A stretch of 40,600 nt of DNA from Lutibacter sp. (GCF_021647475.1 NZ_JAKIUR010000029.1:1-40600); one strand, 5' to 3'. Positions 16,348 through 26,250 are shown, counted from the first letter of the stretch. Translations and numbers: made by a program. Notes: generated from the letters alone by a model not told the origin.

Positions 16348-17334
16348 TTAAATTGATGTTATTTCTGCTACTTTAAGCAGTTCTTTATTTATTTTGTGAT
16401 GCATTTTAATGGCTTTATCTAAACCAACCTTTGATATTTCATTATTAGTAGTACCAACCATAACGCCAGATTTTTTATCCAACAAGGTTTCCACAGCTGT
16501 TACTCCTAATCTACTCGCTAAAACTCTATCGTAACAACTTGGAGAGCCTCCACGTTGCATATGTCCTAAAACTGAAACTCTTATATCATAAGCAGGATAA
16601 TTTTCACCAATATAGTCTGCTAATTCAAAAACATTTTTACCTATTTTATCACCTTCCGATACTACAACGATACTTGAAGTTTTTCCTTTATCTCTACCTT
16701 TTTTTAAAGAATCTACTAACTTTTCTAATCCTATATTTTCTTCTGGAATTAAAATCTCTTCTGCTCCCGATCCTATTCCTGCATTTAATGCTATAAAACC
16801 TGCATCACGCCCCATAACTTCGATAAAAAACAATCGATTATGAGAACTTGCAGTATCTCTAATTTTATCAATTGCTTCAACAACTGTATTTAAAGCAGTA
16901 TCATATCCAATAGTTTTATCTGTTCCATAGATATCATTATCAATAGTACCAGGAATTCCAACTATTGGAAAATTAAATTCTTCTATAAATTTTAAACCTC
17001 CAGTAAAAGTACCATCACCACCAATTATAATTAAAGCTCCAATTTCTTCTTTTTTAAGATTTTCGAATGCTTTAACTCTTCCTTCTTTTGTTTTGAACTC
17101 TAAAGATCTAGCAGATTTTAATATAGTTCCTCCTCTATTTATAATATTACTTACATGACGAGCAGACATTTGTTCAAAATCACCTTCAATTAAACCTTGA
17201 TACCCTCTATAAACACCAACACAATCCATACGATAATAGGTACAAGCTCTAACAACTGCTCTTATTGCAGCATTCATTCCTGGAGCATCTCCTCCTGAAG
17301 TTAAAACAGCTATCTTTTTTATTGGTTGATTCAT
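16348..17334 (-). CDS. pfkA: ATP-dependent 6-phosphofructokinase
   Basis: PfkA phosphorylates fructose 6-phosphate to the 1,6-bisphosphate, the committed step of glycolysis. The 328-residue product has GGDAPGMNAAIR (14-25), GGDGTF near 105, the catalytic PGTIDNDI loop (128-135, catalytic Asp132), MGRDAGF and LGHMQRGGSP. Gly at the second position of GGDG favours ATP over pyrophosphate as donor, a family rule. It heads the pfkA-gap-kinase operon. A TAATTTTG box (plus-strand 17351-17358) fits the Bacteroidota -7 element and would give a very short leader. Confidence 0.95.
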   Translation of the reverse strand: MNQPIKKIAVLTSGGDAPGMNAAIRAVVRACTYYRMDCVGVYRGYQGLIEGDFEQMSARHVSNIINRGGTILKSARSLEFKTKEGRVKAFENLKKEEIGALIIIGGDGTFTGGLKFIEEFNFPIVGIPGTIDNDIYGTDKTIGYDTALNTVVEAIDKIRDTASSHNRLFFIEVMGRDAGFIALNAGIGSGAEEILIPEENIGLEKLVDSLKKGRDKGKTSSIVVVSEGDKIGKNVFELADYIGENYPAYDIRVSVLGHMQRGGSPSCYDRVLASRLGVTAVETLLDKKSGVMVGTTNNEISKVGLDKAIKMHHKINKELLKVAEITSI

Positions 17335-17350
17335 AAGATTAATTAGATAT

Positions 17351-17358
17351 CAAAATTA
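17351..17358 (-). promoter_or_regulatory. Candidate -7 element of pfkA operon
   Basis: On the minus strand TAATTTTG matches TAnnTTTG, 16 bases before the pfkA ATG. No TTG lies at the ideal distance upstream, so this is a partial match. Confidence 0.4.
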
Positions 17359-17426
17359 CAATATTGTTAAAATTTATCCTATAAAACTACGAAATAATCA
17401 CTAAAACGATTTCGCATCTACAAATA

Positions 17427-17457
17427 AAAAAAGGATGTAATAAAACACCCTTTTAAA
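17427..17457 (-). terminator. Rho-independent terminator after the GH13 lipoprotein gene
   Basis: On the minus strand AAAAGGGTGT pairs with ACATCCTTTT (one G-U pair) over a loop of six, followed by a run of T. It lies about 45 bases after the stop of the amylase gene and separates the glucan operon from pfkA. Confidence 0.7.
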
Positions 17458-17498
17458 ATTCAATAAAATATTTATTATCAATACTTTAAAACTTATTT

Positions 17499-18854
17499 TT
17501 ACAGTACTAAAATTTTATATTCCCAAGGTTTAAAAATCAGTTTTTGACCTTTAATTAAATGCATTTTTTTCTGATTAATATAATCTAAAAATTCACCTGA
17601 TAAATCGGTAGTAAAAGATACTTCTTTATCACTTAAATTAGCTAAATAAAATAATTTTTTACCTTTTTTTTCACGTTTAAAAATTAAAATATTATTATTA
17701 TTAGAACTGTTTATTTTTTGATAACTAGCCGCTTTTTTACCTCCGTTTAAAGCAATATTTGTATTTTTTAATTTGCCCAACTTTTCTAATAAAGACCAAA
17801 CTTTTCCTTTTGTTTTACTGATAGTGTCTTTATCAAAAAAACGTAATCTTTTATTCATACCATATTCTTGTCCACTATAAATTAATGGCATTCCGGTAGT
17901 ACAATAAGTTAATGCTAACATGGTATTTGATGCGTCTCCTAAACGTTCTTTTACCGTTCCATTCCAAGAATTTTCATCATGATTAGTTATAAAATTCATT
18001 AAAATATCATCTTTTTGATATAAGGTATCAATTTGTTTTCTTCTATTATCCCAAGCGTGAACATTTTTTTTACCTTGAGCTATTTCATTCATTATATGAT
18101 AAGTACCCCAACCATAAACCATATCAAACCCATTTTTAAGTAATTTTGGTTCCCAAGCTTCTGCCAACATAAATACTGGTTTTGTTTGTTTTAATTGTTT
18201 TATAGCACTATTCCAAAAATCTACCGGAACTTCGGCGGCAACATCGCACCTAAACCCATCAACATTTGCATTTTTTAACCAATACTGCATTTCACCAACC
18301 ATCGCTTTTCTAAGATTTTTATTTGAATAATCTAATTTAGCAACATCGGTCCAATCAAAAGGAGCAACAGGACTTCCATTTTTGTCACGAACATAATAAT
18401 CTGGATGTTCCGTTATCCATTGATGATCTCTACCTGTGTGGTTTGCAACCCAATCTAAAATTACAAACATGCCGTTTTTATGAGCTGTTTTAACTAAATT
18501 TTTTAAATCATTAAGATTTCCAAACTCTGGATTAACTTTGGTATAATTTTGAACTGCATAATAACTTCCTAAAGATCCTTTTCTATCTTTTTTTGAAATA
18601 GGATATATTGGCATTAGCCAAATTATTTTAACTCCTAATTGTTTTAATTGAGGAATATCTTGAGTGAATTTAGAAAAAATTCCTTCAGGTGAATATTGAC
18701 GAATATTAGCTTCATAAATCACTGCATTTTCTAAATCGGCATCAGAGATGGTTTTATTTGTGGATATTGTTTTATCTATTTTCTTTTTTTGTTGTGCTTC
18801 ATTTTTACACGCAATTATTGAAATAAATGCTATTAAGGCGATTAATTTTTTCAT
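17499..18854 (-). CDS. GH13 alpha-amylase family lipoprotein
   Basis: This 451-residue glycoside hydrolase family 13 enzyme should cleave alpha-1,4-glucosidic bonds in maltodextrins. A lipoprotein signal ends at Cys16 (SIIAC), so it is membrane anchored, probably facing the periplasm or the surface. The four GH13 regions are present: LDWVANH, DGFRCDVA with nucleophile D204, LAEAWEP with acid/base E232, and ITNHDEN with D293. A C-terminal beta domain follows from about 375. It is last in the minus-strand glucan operon but separated from the GH31 gene by 169 bp that contains repeat B copy 2. No promoter box is visible in that gap, so expression probably relies on read-through. Exact product specificity is not determined. 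Confidence 0.88.
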   Translation of the reverse strand: MKKLIALIAFISIIACKNEAQQKKKIDKTISTNKTISDADLENAVIYEANIRQYSPEGIFSKFTQDIPQLKQLGVKIIWLMPIYPISKKDRKGSLGSYYAVQNYTKVNPEFGNLNDLKNLVKTAHKNGMFVILDWVANHTGRDHQWITEHPDYYVRDKNGSPVAPFDWTDVAKLDYSNKNLRKAMVGEMQYWLKNANVDGFRCDVAAEVPVDFWNSAIKQLKQTKPVFMLAEAWEPKLLKNGFDMVYGWGTYHIMNEIAQGKKNVHAWDNRRKQIDTLYQKDDILMNFITNHDENSWNGTVKERLGDASNTMLALTYCTTGMPLIYSGQEYGMNKRLRFFDKDTISKTKGKVWSLLEKLGKLKNTNIALNGGKKAASYQKINSSNNNNILIFKREKKGKKLFYLANLSDKEVSFTTDLSGEFLDYINQKKMHLIKGQKLIFKPWEYKILVL

Positions 18855-18896
18855 AATACTTGAATTATATCTTAATTGTTTAATTTAATTTCTGAT

Positions 18897-19036
18897 TGTC
18901 CGTAATCTTACATAACGTCCGTCACCCTGAACTTGTTTCAGGGTCGTATTCAATAAAACACTGGTTATCAAACGAGAATGAGATGCTGAAACGAGTTCAG
19001 CATGACGTTGTTTTTTATTATTACTAATTACGGACA
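18897..19036 (-). repeat. MITE-like repeat, family B copy 2 (140 bp)
   Basis: The element has perfect 10-bp terminal inverted repeats, TGTCCGTAAT at 18897-18906 and ATTACGGACA at 19027-19036. Inside are two smaller palindromes, CCTGAACTTGTTTCAGG and GCTGAAACGAGTTCAGC. Its reverse complement is about 90% identical by eye (roughly 14 differences in 140) to copy 3 at 37939-38078. Its right end overlaps the last codons and stop of the GH31 gene. No coding capacity, hence non-autonomous if mobile. Strand is given relative to copy 3. Confidence 0.85.
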
Positions 19037-21414
19037 TACAATTTAATTTTTATCTTTTTTGAAGTTGATTTTACATTTGGAATTAAAACCGTAACTATAT
19101 GTTTTTCTGAATTCCATTTAAAATGATACCTTTTAACTTTTTTAGGTTTATTGAATACATTATGAATTATTAAATTAATTTCTTTTTCTGAAGAAGAATA
19201 ATTTTTACCCGTTTCAGTTTCAATTTTAATAATTAATTTACGATTTTTATAATTGCTTTCAAAATTCAGAATTTCATAGTTTCCTTTTTCAAAAGCTTTT
19301 GGAGTTTCTCCATCATCATTATATAATATTCCCTCACTTTCTTTAACAGATTTATCAAAATAGAAGTTTAAATTGAAGGATTTTAAACTATATTTTGTAG
19401 TATTTTGAATTGTTTTAATCATAGGAACAAAAGCACCTCCTCTAACATACGTTGGTATATAATTTTTATGTAAGGTTATACTTTTTGTTTGACCTCCAAC
19501 AACCTTTTCATCTGTATAAAAATTATACCAATTGTTATTTGCTGGAAAATAAACTTCTTGGTCTTTAATTCCTGATTTTAAAACTGGACTTACCAAAAAA
19601 CTATTCCCCCATAAATAGGTTTTATCATACGTTAAAAGTTTTTTAGAGCTAACGTCTTCAAAAAAGACAGGTCGCATTAACGGAGTTCCTTTAATATGAT
19701 TTTCAAATGCCAAAGTATAATTATATGGAAGTAATTGATAGCGTAATTCTATTGATTTTTTAGCTAATTCTTTTGTTTTAAATTCTCTAAAAACTGGTTC
19801 AGAAGGAACTTCTTCTTGTGCATGTGGACGATAAATAGGTTGAAAAACACCATATTGTAACCAGCGTGTGTATAATTCATCATCTAAATTTGCACCTGCA
19901 AAACCACCTAAATCAGAATGAGAAAAAGCCAAGCCTTGCATTCCCATTTGTAAAGCGATTTCGGGTTGTGATTGTAAACCTCCCCAAGTTCTATTTACAT
20001 CTCCTGACCACGGAATAAGTCCGTAACGCTGTGAACCTGCGTAACCTGCTCGCATTAAAATAAATGGACGTTGATTTGGAAAATCTTTTTGATAGCCTTC
20101 ATAAATTACTTTTGCCCAATTATGTCCATAAATATCATGAACCTCATCGGCGGTTCCATTTACATGAATTAAATCGGAAGGATGTACTTCTGGTTCTCCT
20201 AAATCTCCCCACCAACCAGCAACTCCATAATCTTTTGCTAAATTTTTATAAATATTCCAAAACCATTTTTGAGCTGACGGTTTAAAAATATCTATCAAAC
20301 CTGTATGCCCAAAATAAAAGTCAAAAGTATAGGGTTTCCCTTGTTTTGTTTTTCCTAAAATATCTTTATCAACTGCCTCTTTCCATCTGTTTGAGGTTGT
20401 TAAAATAAAAGGTTCTGTTACTAAAATAGTTTTAATCCCTTTCTTCTTAAACTTAGCAATCATTTTTTTAGGGTTTGGGAACGAATCTTTATAAAATTTA
20501 AGATTTCCCATGGTACCTTTTATTGTTTTTCCAAACCAGTATAAATCGATAATTACCGCATCAACTGGTATTTTTTCATCAATAAATTTTTGGACAGTAT
20601 TTTCGGTTTCTTTTTGAGAATGATATCCAAATCTACTGGAAAAATTACCTAAAGCCCAACGTGGAATTAACGGCTGTTTTCCTGTTAAAGATGTGTATTG
20701 ATTGATTAAATCACCCCAAGTATTACTAGCAATTACTTGATAGGTAATTCTACCACTGATAGTTTCATATTGTAAGGTATTATCTTTTTTACTATCAAAA
20801 TCTAAGTATCCAATTGGAGCATTATCAAATAAAATTGCATATTTTTTAGAAGAATAAACCAATGGCATACTATAATTCATTAATTCAGAATGTGTTTCAT
20901 AACCATAATGTGCTTTATTATATAACTGCAATTTGTAGCCTCGCCTATTCATCCCTAAAGCACGTTCTCCTGCTCCGTATAAAACTTCCGTTGGAGTTAA
21001 ATTAAAATCAATAATCTTGTATTTATCATTTTTTTTATAGCCATTTCTTTCAGAAATTAAAAAATTATTTTTGTAATAATACTTAATTTGAAACGGGTTT
21101 TTAGTAATTATTGCTTTAATTCCGGTAGTTGAAATAGTTATATTTTGTTCATTTTCAAGAACTTTAAAATGATTTTTTTTAGGTTTTAAAACTACTGCAT
21201 CAGAATGTGGGTTAAAGGTTTCGCCATTTGGTATAAATGAAGTTTCAATAATTTTATTGGAATACGGCTTTATTCTGTACCAACCATCGTTAGTTTGTAG
21301 TTTAACAACTGAATCATTTGAGATAATCTTAATAAATTTTCTATTAGAATTTTGAGAAAATATAGATATAGAAATTCCACAAAAAACAATTAAAAATAAG
21401 TTTTTGAACTTCAT
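19024..21414 (-). CDS. GH31 alpha-glucosidase, exported
   Basis: This 796-residue family 31 glycoside hydrolase probably removes glucose from the non-reducing ends of maltodextrins in the periplasm. It has an N-terminal signal peptide (cleavage near SIFSQN). The catalytic nucleophile is D404 in WWGDLGEPEVHP and the acid/base D472 in PWSGDVNRTWGGLQ; YGAGERALGMNRRG and the long beta-rich C-terminal domain are typical. The stop codon and the last three codons (Val-Arg-Asn) lie inside the terminal inverted repeat of repeat B, so the natural C-terminus has probably been replaced. It follows the GH13 gene by 4 bp and takes the place held by GH97 SusB in Bacteroides starch loci. Confidence 0.9.
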   Translation of the reverse strand: MKFKNLFLIVFCGISISIFSQNSNRKFIKIISNDSVVKLQTNDGWYRIKPYSNKIIETSFIPNGETFNPHSDAVVLKPKKNHFKVLENEQNITISTTGIKAIITKNPFQIKYYYKNNFLISERNGYKKNDKYKIIDFNLTPTEVLYGAGERALGMNRRGYKLQLYNKAHYGYETHSELMNYSMPLVYSSKKYAILFDNAPIGYLDFDSKKDNTLQYETISGRITYQVIASNTWGDLINQYTSLTGKQPLIPRWALGNFSSRFGYHSQKETENTVQKFIDEKIPVDAVIIDLYWFGKTIKGTMGNLKFYKDSFPNPKKMIAKFKKKGIKTILVTEPFILTTSNRWKEAVDKDILGKTKQGKPYTFDFYFGHTGLIDIFKPSAQKWFWNIYKNLAKDYGVAGWWGDLGEPEVHPSDLIHVNGTADEVHDIYGHNWAKVIYEGYQKDFPNQRPFILMRAGYAGSQRYGLIPWSGDVNRTWGGLQSQPEIALQMGMQGLAFSHSDLGGFAGANLDDELYTRWLQYGVFQPIYRPHAQEEVPSEPVFREFKTKELAKKSIELRYQLLPYNYTLAFENHIKGTPLMRPVFFEDVSSKKLLTYDKTYLWGNSFLVSPVLKSGIKDQEVYFPANNNWYNFYTDEKVVGGQTKSITLHKNYIPTYVRGGAFVPMIKTIQNTTKYSLKSFNLNFYFDKSVKESEGILYNDDGETPKAFEKGNYEILNFESNYKNRKLIIKIETETGKNYSSSEKEINLIIHNVFNKPKKVKRYHFKWNSEKHIVTVLIPNVKSTSKKIKIKLYVRN

Positions 21415-21418
21415 GATT

Positions 21419-23272
21419 TTATTTTTTTAATTCTATAACTAATGCAGTTTTACCACTTATTGTTAAATCAGATTTTGATAAATCTAGTTTAGTGTCCGTT
21501 AAAATATCAATTCCTGAAGTGTACTTTTTTAAATTTTCAGCAAATCTATTTAATGGTATGGTTTGTTCTTTAGGATTATTATTGATAACTATCATTACCG
21601 ATTTTTTCTCGTTATATCTAAAATAAACATATACATTATTTTCAGGAATATAATGCGTTGTTTTCCCTGTATGAATTACTTCTGAAGTTTTACGCCAGTT
21701 CAGCAATTTACTGGTAAAATTAAAATACTCGTTTTGTTTAGTTGTTCTTCCTAAATTAGTAAATGCATCATTCGTATCTTTTTGCCAACCTCCTGGAAAA
21801 TCCTTACGAATAGCTCCGTCACCATTATTTTTATTGCCTCGCATTCCTATTTCACTTCCGTAATACAATTGAGGAATACCACGTACAGTTGCAATTAAGG
21901 TAATGGCTAATTTATATTTATTAATATCTCCATTAAAAATTTCATTAATTCGCTGGGTGTCATGATTTTCAGCAAAAACCAACATATTGTTACTATTTGG
22001 GTACAAATAATCATTTGCAAAATTATTATACGCTTTAATCATGCCATTATCCCAACTTGTATTTTCTTGATTAAACATAGCTGTAATAGCATCATGCAAC
22101 GTAAAATCCATTACGCTTGGCAAATAGGAATTATAACTTTCAATAGCTCCTATTTTACTATCTTTTTGCCAATATGATATGGCTGCCTGATTATGCATCC
22201 AAACTTCGCCCACTATATTAAAATTAGGATATTCATCCATAATGGCTTTTGTCCATTTTGCAATTCCTTCTTTGTTATTATATGAATACGTATCCACCCT
22301 AAGTCCGTCTAAATTTGCATATTCAATCCACCAAATGGCATTTTGAATTAAATATTTTAAAACTAAAGGATTGCTTTGGTTTAAATCTGGCATAGTTTTA
22401 TCAAACCATCCATCCATGCAAAGTTTAGCATCAATTTTAGAAGCATGTGAATCAAACTGAGTGGACATTCTATAATTTGATCTTTGGAAATTAGGGAACT
22501 GATGAATCCACGAATAGGTTGGCAAATCTTTAATTATCCAATTGTTACTTCCCCAATGGTTAGTTACATAATCCATAATTAATTTGATGCCTTTTTTATG
22601 TGCTTTTTCGACTAGATTTTTATACAATTCATTAGTTCCATATCTTGGATCAATTTTATAAGGATTTGTAATTGCGTAACCGTGATATGAATAAACGGAT
22701 TGGTTATCTTCCAGCAAAGGTGTACTCCAAATAGCCGTAGCTCCTAACTGTTTTATATAATCTAAATGATTGATAATTCCCTGAATATCACCTCCATGCC
22801 TTCCTCCTTTTAATTTTCTATTTGCTTTTTCAAAAGTATATTTAGAGGAATCATTAGTAACATCTCCATTAGCAAATCTATCTGGCATTAACAAATAAAC
22901 CACATCTGAGCTATTAAATCCTTTTCTGAATTTAGAGTTTTTTGAACGCTGTTTTAATTTATAATTTACTGAAAAATTATTTTTCTTTCCTTTTTTTGAA
23001 AAGTTAATTTTAAACGTTCCAACCTGTGCCTTTGAAATATCTAAATCTAGAAATAAATAATGGCTGTTTTCTGTTTTTTTAACTCCTGTTATTATAATGT
23101 TTTTATTTTCAATCGAAGGCTTATAACTTGCAATATCATCGCCATAAATTAGCAATTCTAGCTGATTATGATTCATATTAGTCCACCAAAATGGTGGTTC
23201 TATCTTTTTTACTTTTTGAGCTTGTAAACTAAATGTGAGAAATAGAACTGCTATCAGAAGATATTTTTTCAT
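21419..23272 (-). CDS. GH13 neopullulanase/cyclomaltodextrinase-like enzyme (SusA-like)
   Basis: This 617-residue exported enzyme (signal peptide, cleavage near SLQAQ) resembles SusA and the cyclomaltodextrinases that cut maltodextrins, cyclodextrins or pullulan in the periplasm. The N-terminal about 100 residues form an Ig-like domain beginning IEPPFWWTNM, the mark of this subgroup. The GH13 sites are D327 in LRVDTYSY, E356 in VGEVWMHN, and D438 in ENHDTQR, with MDYVTNHWG as region I. Its ATG directly follows the GH65 stop codon with no gap, so translation is likely coupled. Subfamily and product pattern are inferred. Confidence 0.9.
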   Translation of the reverse strand: MKKYLLIAVLFLTFSLQAQKVKKIEPPFWWTNMNHNQLELLIYGDDIASYKPSIENKNIIITGVKKTENSHYLFLDLDISKAQVGTFKINFSKKGKKNNFSVNYKLKQRSKNSKFRKGFNSSDVVYLLMPDRFANGDVTNDSSKYTFEKANRKLKGGRHGGDIQGIINHLDYIKQLGATAIWSTPLLEDNQSVYSYHGYAITNPYKIDPRYGTNELYKNLVEKAHKKGIKLIMDYVTNHWGSNNWIIKDLPTYSWIHQFPNFQRSNYRMSTQFDSHASKIDAKLCMDGWFDKTMPDLNQSNPLVLKYLIQNAIWWIEYANLDGLRVDTYSYNNKEGIAKWTKAIMDEYPNFNIVGEVWMHNQAAISYWQKDSKIGAIESYNSYLPSVMDFTLHDAITAMFNQENTSWDNGMIKAYNNFANDYLYPNSNNMLVFAENHDTQRINEIFNGDINKYKLAITLIATVRGIPQLYYGSEIGMRGNKNNGDGAIRKDFPGGWQKDTNDAFTNLGRTTKQNEYFNFTSKLLNWRKTSEVIHTGKTTHYIPENNVYVYFRYNEKKSVMIVINNNPKEQTIPLNRFAENLKKYTSGIDILTDTKLDLSKSDLTISGKTALVIELKK

Positions 23273-25585
23273 TTAAATTGATATTAATATGAGTTGTTTT
23301 GAAGGTAATTTCACTTCTTCATTATGTACTAAAATAGTAATTTCATTTCCAGATTCATTAGAAAATTTACAATTATTTTGACTTTTATAAACATTGATAA
23401 TATTTCCTCTAAAATTAATAGTAAAAGCATACGATTTCCATTCTTTTGGAATTTGTGGATTAAATGAAAGCATCCCTTTATTAGTTACTCTCATTCCTCC
23501 AAAACCTTGTACAATAGACATCCACGTCCCTGCCATACTTGTAATATGGCAACCTTCATCTACTTCGTGATTATAATCATCTAAATCTAACCGAGAAGTT
23601 CTAACATATTGTTCATAAGCCTTTGGCATTCTATCAATAGAAGCTGCCAAAATTGAGTGAACACAAGGTGAAAGTGAGGATTCATGAACGGTTAGTGGCT
23701 CATAAAAATCGAAATGACGTTCTAATTCTTGTTTTGTAAATTGTTTTTCAAAAAAGAACATACATTGTAAAACATCGGCTTGTTTAATATAACAGGAACG
23801 TAAAATACGATCCCAAGACCATTTTTGATTTATCGGACGTTGAGTATTTGGTAATTGACTAACTGGAATTAATTCTTTATCTAAAAAACCATCTTGTTGC
23901 AAATACACTTGTTTTTCTTTACTATAAGGAAAATACATATTATTGGCAACTTGTAACCATTGCTTAGTTTCAGCTTCCGTTAAATTCGCTTTTTTTAGAA
24001 CTCTATCATAATCTTCAGAGTATTCATTTTTAACTTTTTGTAAAGATTCAATAGCATATTCAATACACCATTTTGCCAAATAATTAGTATAAAAATTATT
24101 ATTTACATTGTTTTCATATTCATTTGGACCTGTAACTCCTAAAATTACATATTGATTTTTGGCTTCTGAAAAATTTGCACGTTGATGCCAAAAACGAGCA
24201 ACACCAATCATAACTTCTAATCCAAATTTAGGAATATACTCAAAATCATTTGTGTAATTTACGTAGTTATAAATACCATAAATCATAGCTCCATTTCTAT
24301 GAATTTCTTCAAAAGTAATTTCCCACTCGTTATGGCATTCTTCTCCATTCATAGTAACCATTGGATACAATGCAGCTCCATTTTTAAAGCCAAGTTTTTT
24401 AGCATTTTCTATAGCTTTATCTAACTGATTGTAGCGATACATTAATAATTTTTTTGCTATGCTAGCATCTTTAGTTGCCATATAAAATGGGATGCAATAG
24501 GCTTCTGTATCCCAATAGGTACTTCCTCCATATTTTTCTCCTGTAAATCCTTTTGGACCTATATTTAAACGAGAATCTGTACCTAAATAAGTTTGATTTA
24601 ACTGAAAAATATTAAATCTAATTCCTTGTTGTGCTTTTATATCTCCTTCAATTTTAATATCTGAAGTTGACCAAATAGTATTCCAAGATTTCTTTTGTTT
24701 GGCTAATAAAGTTTTGAAACCAAGTTTATTAGCGGTTGCAACATTTTTAAAAGCAACATCAATTAATTTATCGGAATTATGATTTAAAGAGGTTGCATAA
24801 CTACCATATTTATATATGGTTGCAACGTCGCCTTGGGAACAATTTACTTTGTAGCTATAAGAAATAGAATTTTCTTGAGTTAAAACTTCTTGAGGAATTT
24901 TAATTCTATTACTATTATGTTCAAAAGAAACTTCCATAGCTGTAGCAACTTCAAAACCAGTTTTAAGAGTTTTTGAAAGTATGCAAGCATTATTTTTTCC
25001 TTCTTTTATTTGAAGTGTTTTCCAAAAAAATTCGTCGTAATTAGAATCTTGATTTACAATTCCGGCATCTAAATATGGAGAAAAAGTAATTTCACCAGAA
25101 AAATTTACTGCTTTCACAGCATATTTTATAGCACCTATTTCATTATGAGTAATACTAATAAATCGTTTAGTAAAAACTTCTATCTCTTCACCCGTTTCTA
25201 AAATCGCATTAAAAGAACGGCTTAACCAGCCTTCTTTCATATTTAATTCTCGCTTAAACTTTTGAACCTTACAGGCGTTTAAATCTAAAATAGTATTGTT
25301 AATTTTTATACGAATTCCAATCCAATTTGGTGCATTTAGCACTTTAGCAAAATATTCAGGATATCCATTTTTCCACCATCCTACTCTTGTTTTATCAGGA
25401 TAATAAATACCTCCAATATAACTTCCTTGAAAAGAAGAACCTGAATAGTCTTCTTCAAAATTAGCTCGTTGTCCCAAGGCTCCATTTCCAATACTAAACA
25501 AGCTTTCGGAAGATTTAACATTCTCTTTATTAAATCCTTCTTCAAGGATGGACCACTCATTAGGGATAATATAATTCTTATTCAT
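23273..25585 (-). CDS. GH65 maltose phosphorylase-type enzyme
   Basis: Enzymes of this family split maltose (or kojibiose, trehalose) with phosphate into glucose and beta-glucose 1-phosphate. The 770-residue cytoplasmic protein has no signal peptide. It has the N-terminal beta-sandwich, a helical barrel with the motif HNEWEITFEEIHRNGAM starting at His418 that contains the general acid Glu, and the late SSLSPCVHSI and YNHEVDEGCHITSMAGTW with phosphate-binding residues typical of GH65. The gene for beta-phosphoglucomutase lies 3 bp upstream, which strongly supports a phosphorylase releasing beta-glucose 1-phosphate. Maltose is the likely substrate from context. Confidence 0.91.
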   Translation of the reverse strand: MNKNYIIPNEWSILEEGFNKENVKSSESLFSIGNGALGQRANFEEDYSGSSFQGSYIGGIYYPDKTRVGWWKNGYPEYFAKVLNAPNWIGIRIKINNTILDLNACKVQKFKRELNMKEGWLSRSFNAILETGEEIEVFTKRFISITHNEIGAIKYAVKAVNFSGEITFSPYLDAGIVNQDSNYDEFFWKTLQIKEGKNNACILSKTLKTGFEVATAMEVSFEHNSNRIKIPQEVLTQENSISYSYKVNCSQGDVATIYKYGSYATSLNHNSDKLIDVAFKNVATANKLGFKTLLAKQKKSWNTIWSTSDIKIEGDIKAQQGIRFNIFQLNQTYLGTDSRLNIGPKGFTGEKYGGSTYWDTEAYCIPFYMATKDASIAKKLLMYRYNQLDKAIENAKKLGFKNGAALYPMVTMNGEECHNEWEITFEEIHRNGAMIYGIYNYVNYTNDFEYIPKFGLEVMIGVARFWHQRANFSEAKNQYVILGVTGPNEYENNVNNNFYTNYLAKWCIEYAIESLQKVKNEYSEDYDRVLKKANLTEAETKQWLQVANNMYFPYSKEKQVYLQQDGFLDKELIPVSQLPNTQRPINQKWSWDRILRSCYIKQADVLQCMFFFEKQFTKQELERHFDFYEPLTVHESSLSPCVHSILAASIDRMPKAYEQYVRTSRLDLDDYNHEVDEGCHITSMAGTWMSIVQGFGGMRVTNKGMLSFNPQIPKEWKSYAFTINFRGNIINVYKSQNNCKFSNESGNEITILVHNEEVKLPSKQLILISI

Positions 25586-25588
25586 TTT

Positions 25589-26245
25589 TTAATTAATTAA
25601 GCTTTTTAAAAACTCAGTGGTTATTTTTGAAGTATCTTCAAAAACATAATTAGCTTCATTTAAAACTGTTTTATCGCCAATTCCAATGCTTATCATATCT
25701 GCTGCATTAGCGGCTTTAACTCCAGCGATTGCATCTTCAACTACCACACATTTTTCAGGATTCATATCTAATTTTTTTGCTCCCAACAAAAACACTTCTG
25801 GATCTGGTTTTGCTTTTGAAACCTGATTGCCATCTACAATTGCAGTAAATTTGTTAATCAAACCTACTTTTTTAAGAATTAGAGGAGCGTTTTTACTTGC
25901 TGAACCCAATGCGAATTTTATTTTATTGTCAATTAAAAATTCCAATACCTTTGCTATACCCGGTAAAATTTCATCGGAAGTCATCTTATTAACATAAGAA
26001 AGATATTCTTCATTTTTTTGGATAAGTAATGCTTGTTTTTTCTCCTCAGACAATTTTATATTACCAATTTTTAGTAATAGTTCAAGCGAAGCTACTCTAC
26101 TTACACCTTTTAATTGTTCATTTTGTTTTTTGGTAAAATCGAAACCTAGTGAATTTGCTAAATTTCTCCAAGCTAAAAAATGGTATTTTGCGGTGTCAAC
26201 TATTACCCCGTCTAAATCAAAAATAAATGCTATTTTAGTATTCAT
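25589..26245 (-). CDS. pgmB: Beta-phosphoglucomutase
   Basis: This 218-residue HAD-superfamily enzyme converts beta-glucose 1-phosphate to glucose 6-phosphate. The nucleophile D10 and acid/base D12 are in IFDLDGVIVDT. The cap motif with YHFLAWRNL matches beta-PGM, and LGSASKNAP, KAKPDPEVF and VVEDAIAGVKAA are the further HAD and beta-PGM motifs. It lies between the MFS carrier (5 bp gap) and the GH65 phosphorylase (3 bp gap), whose product it uses. Cytoplasmic. Together they save one ATP per maltose compared with hydrolysis plus glucokinase. Confidence 0.94.
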   Translation of the reverse strand: MNTKIAFIFDLDGVIVDTAKYHFLAWRNLANSLGFDFTKKQNEQLKGVSRVASLELLLKIGNIKLSEEKKQALLIQKNEEYLSYVNKMTSDEILPGIAKVLEFLIDNKIKFALGSASKNAPLILKKVGLINKFTAIVDGNQVSKAKPDPEVFLLGAKKLDMNPEKCVVVEDAIAGVKAANAADMISIGIGDKTVLNEANYVFEDTSKITTEFLKSLIN

Positions 26246-26250
26246 CTTTA

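Noticed and set aside
18893..19039. Repeat B considered as a CRISPR or array unit
   Set aside because: The copies are single, far apart and palindromic, with no regular spacers and no cas genes in the window.
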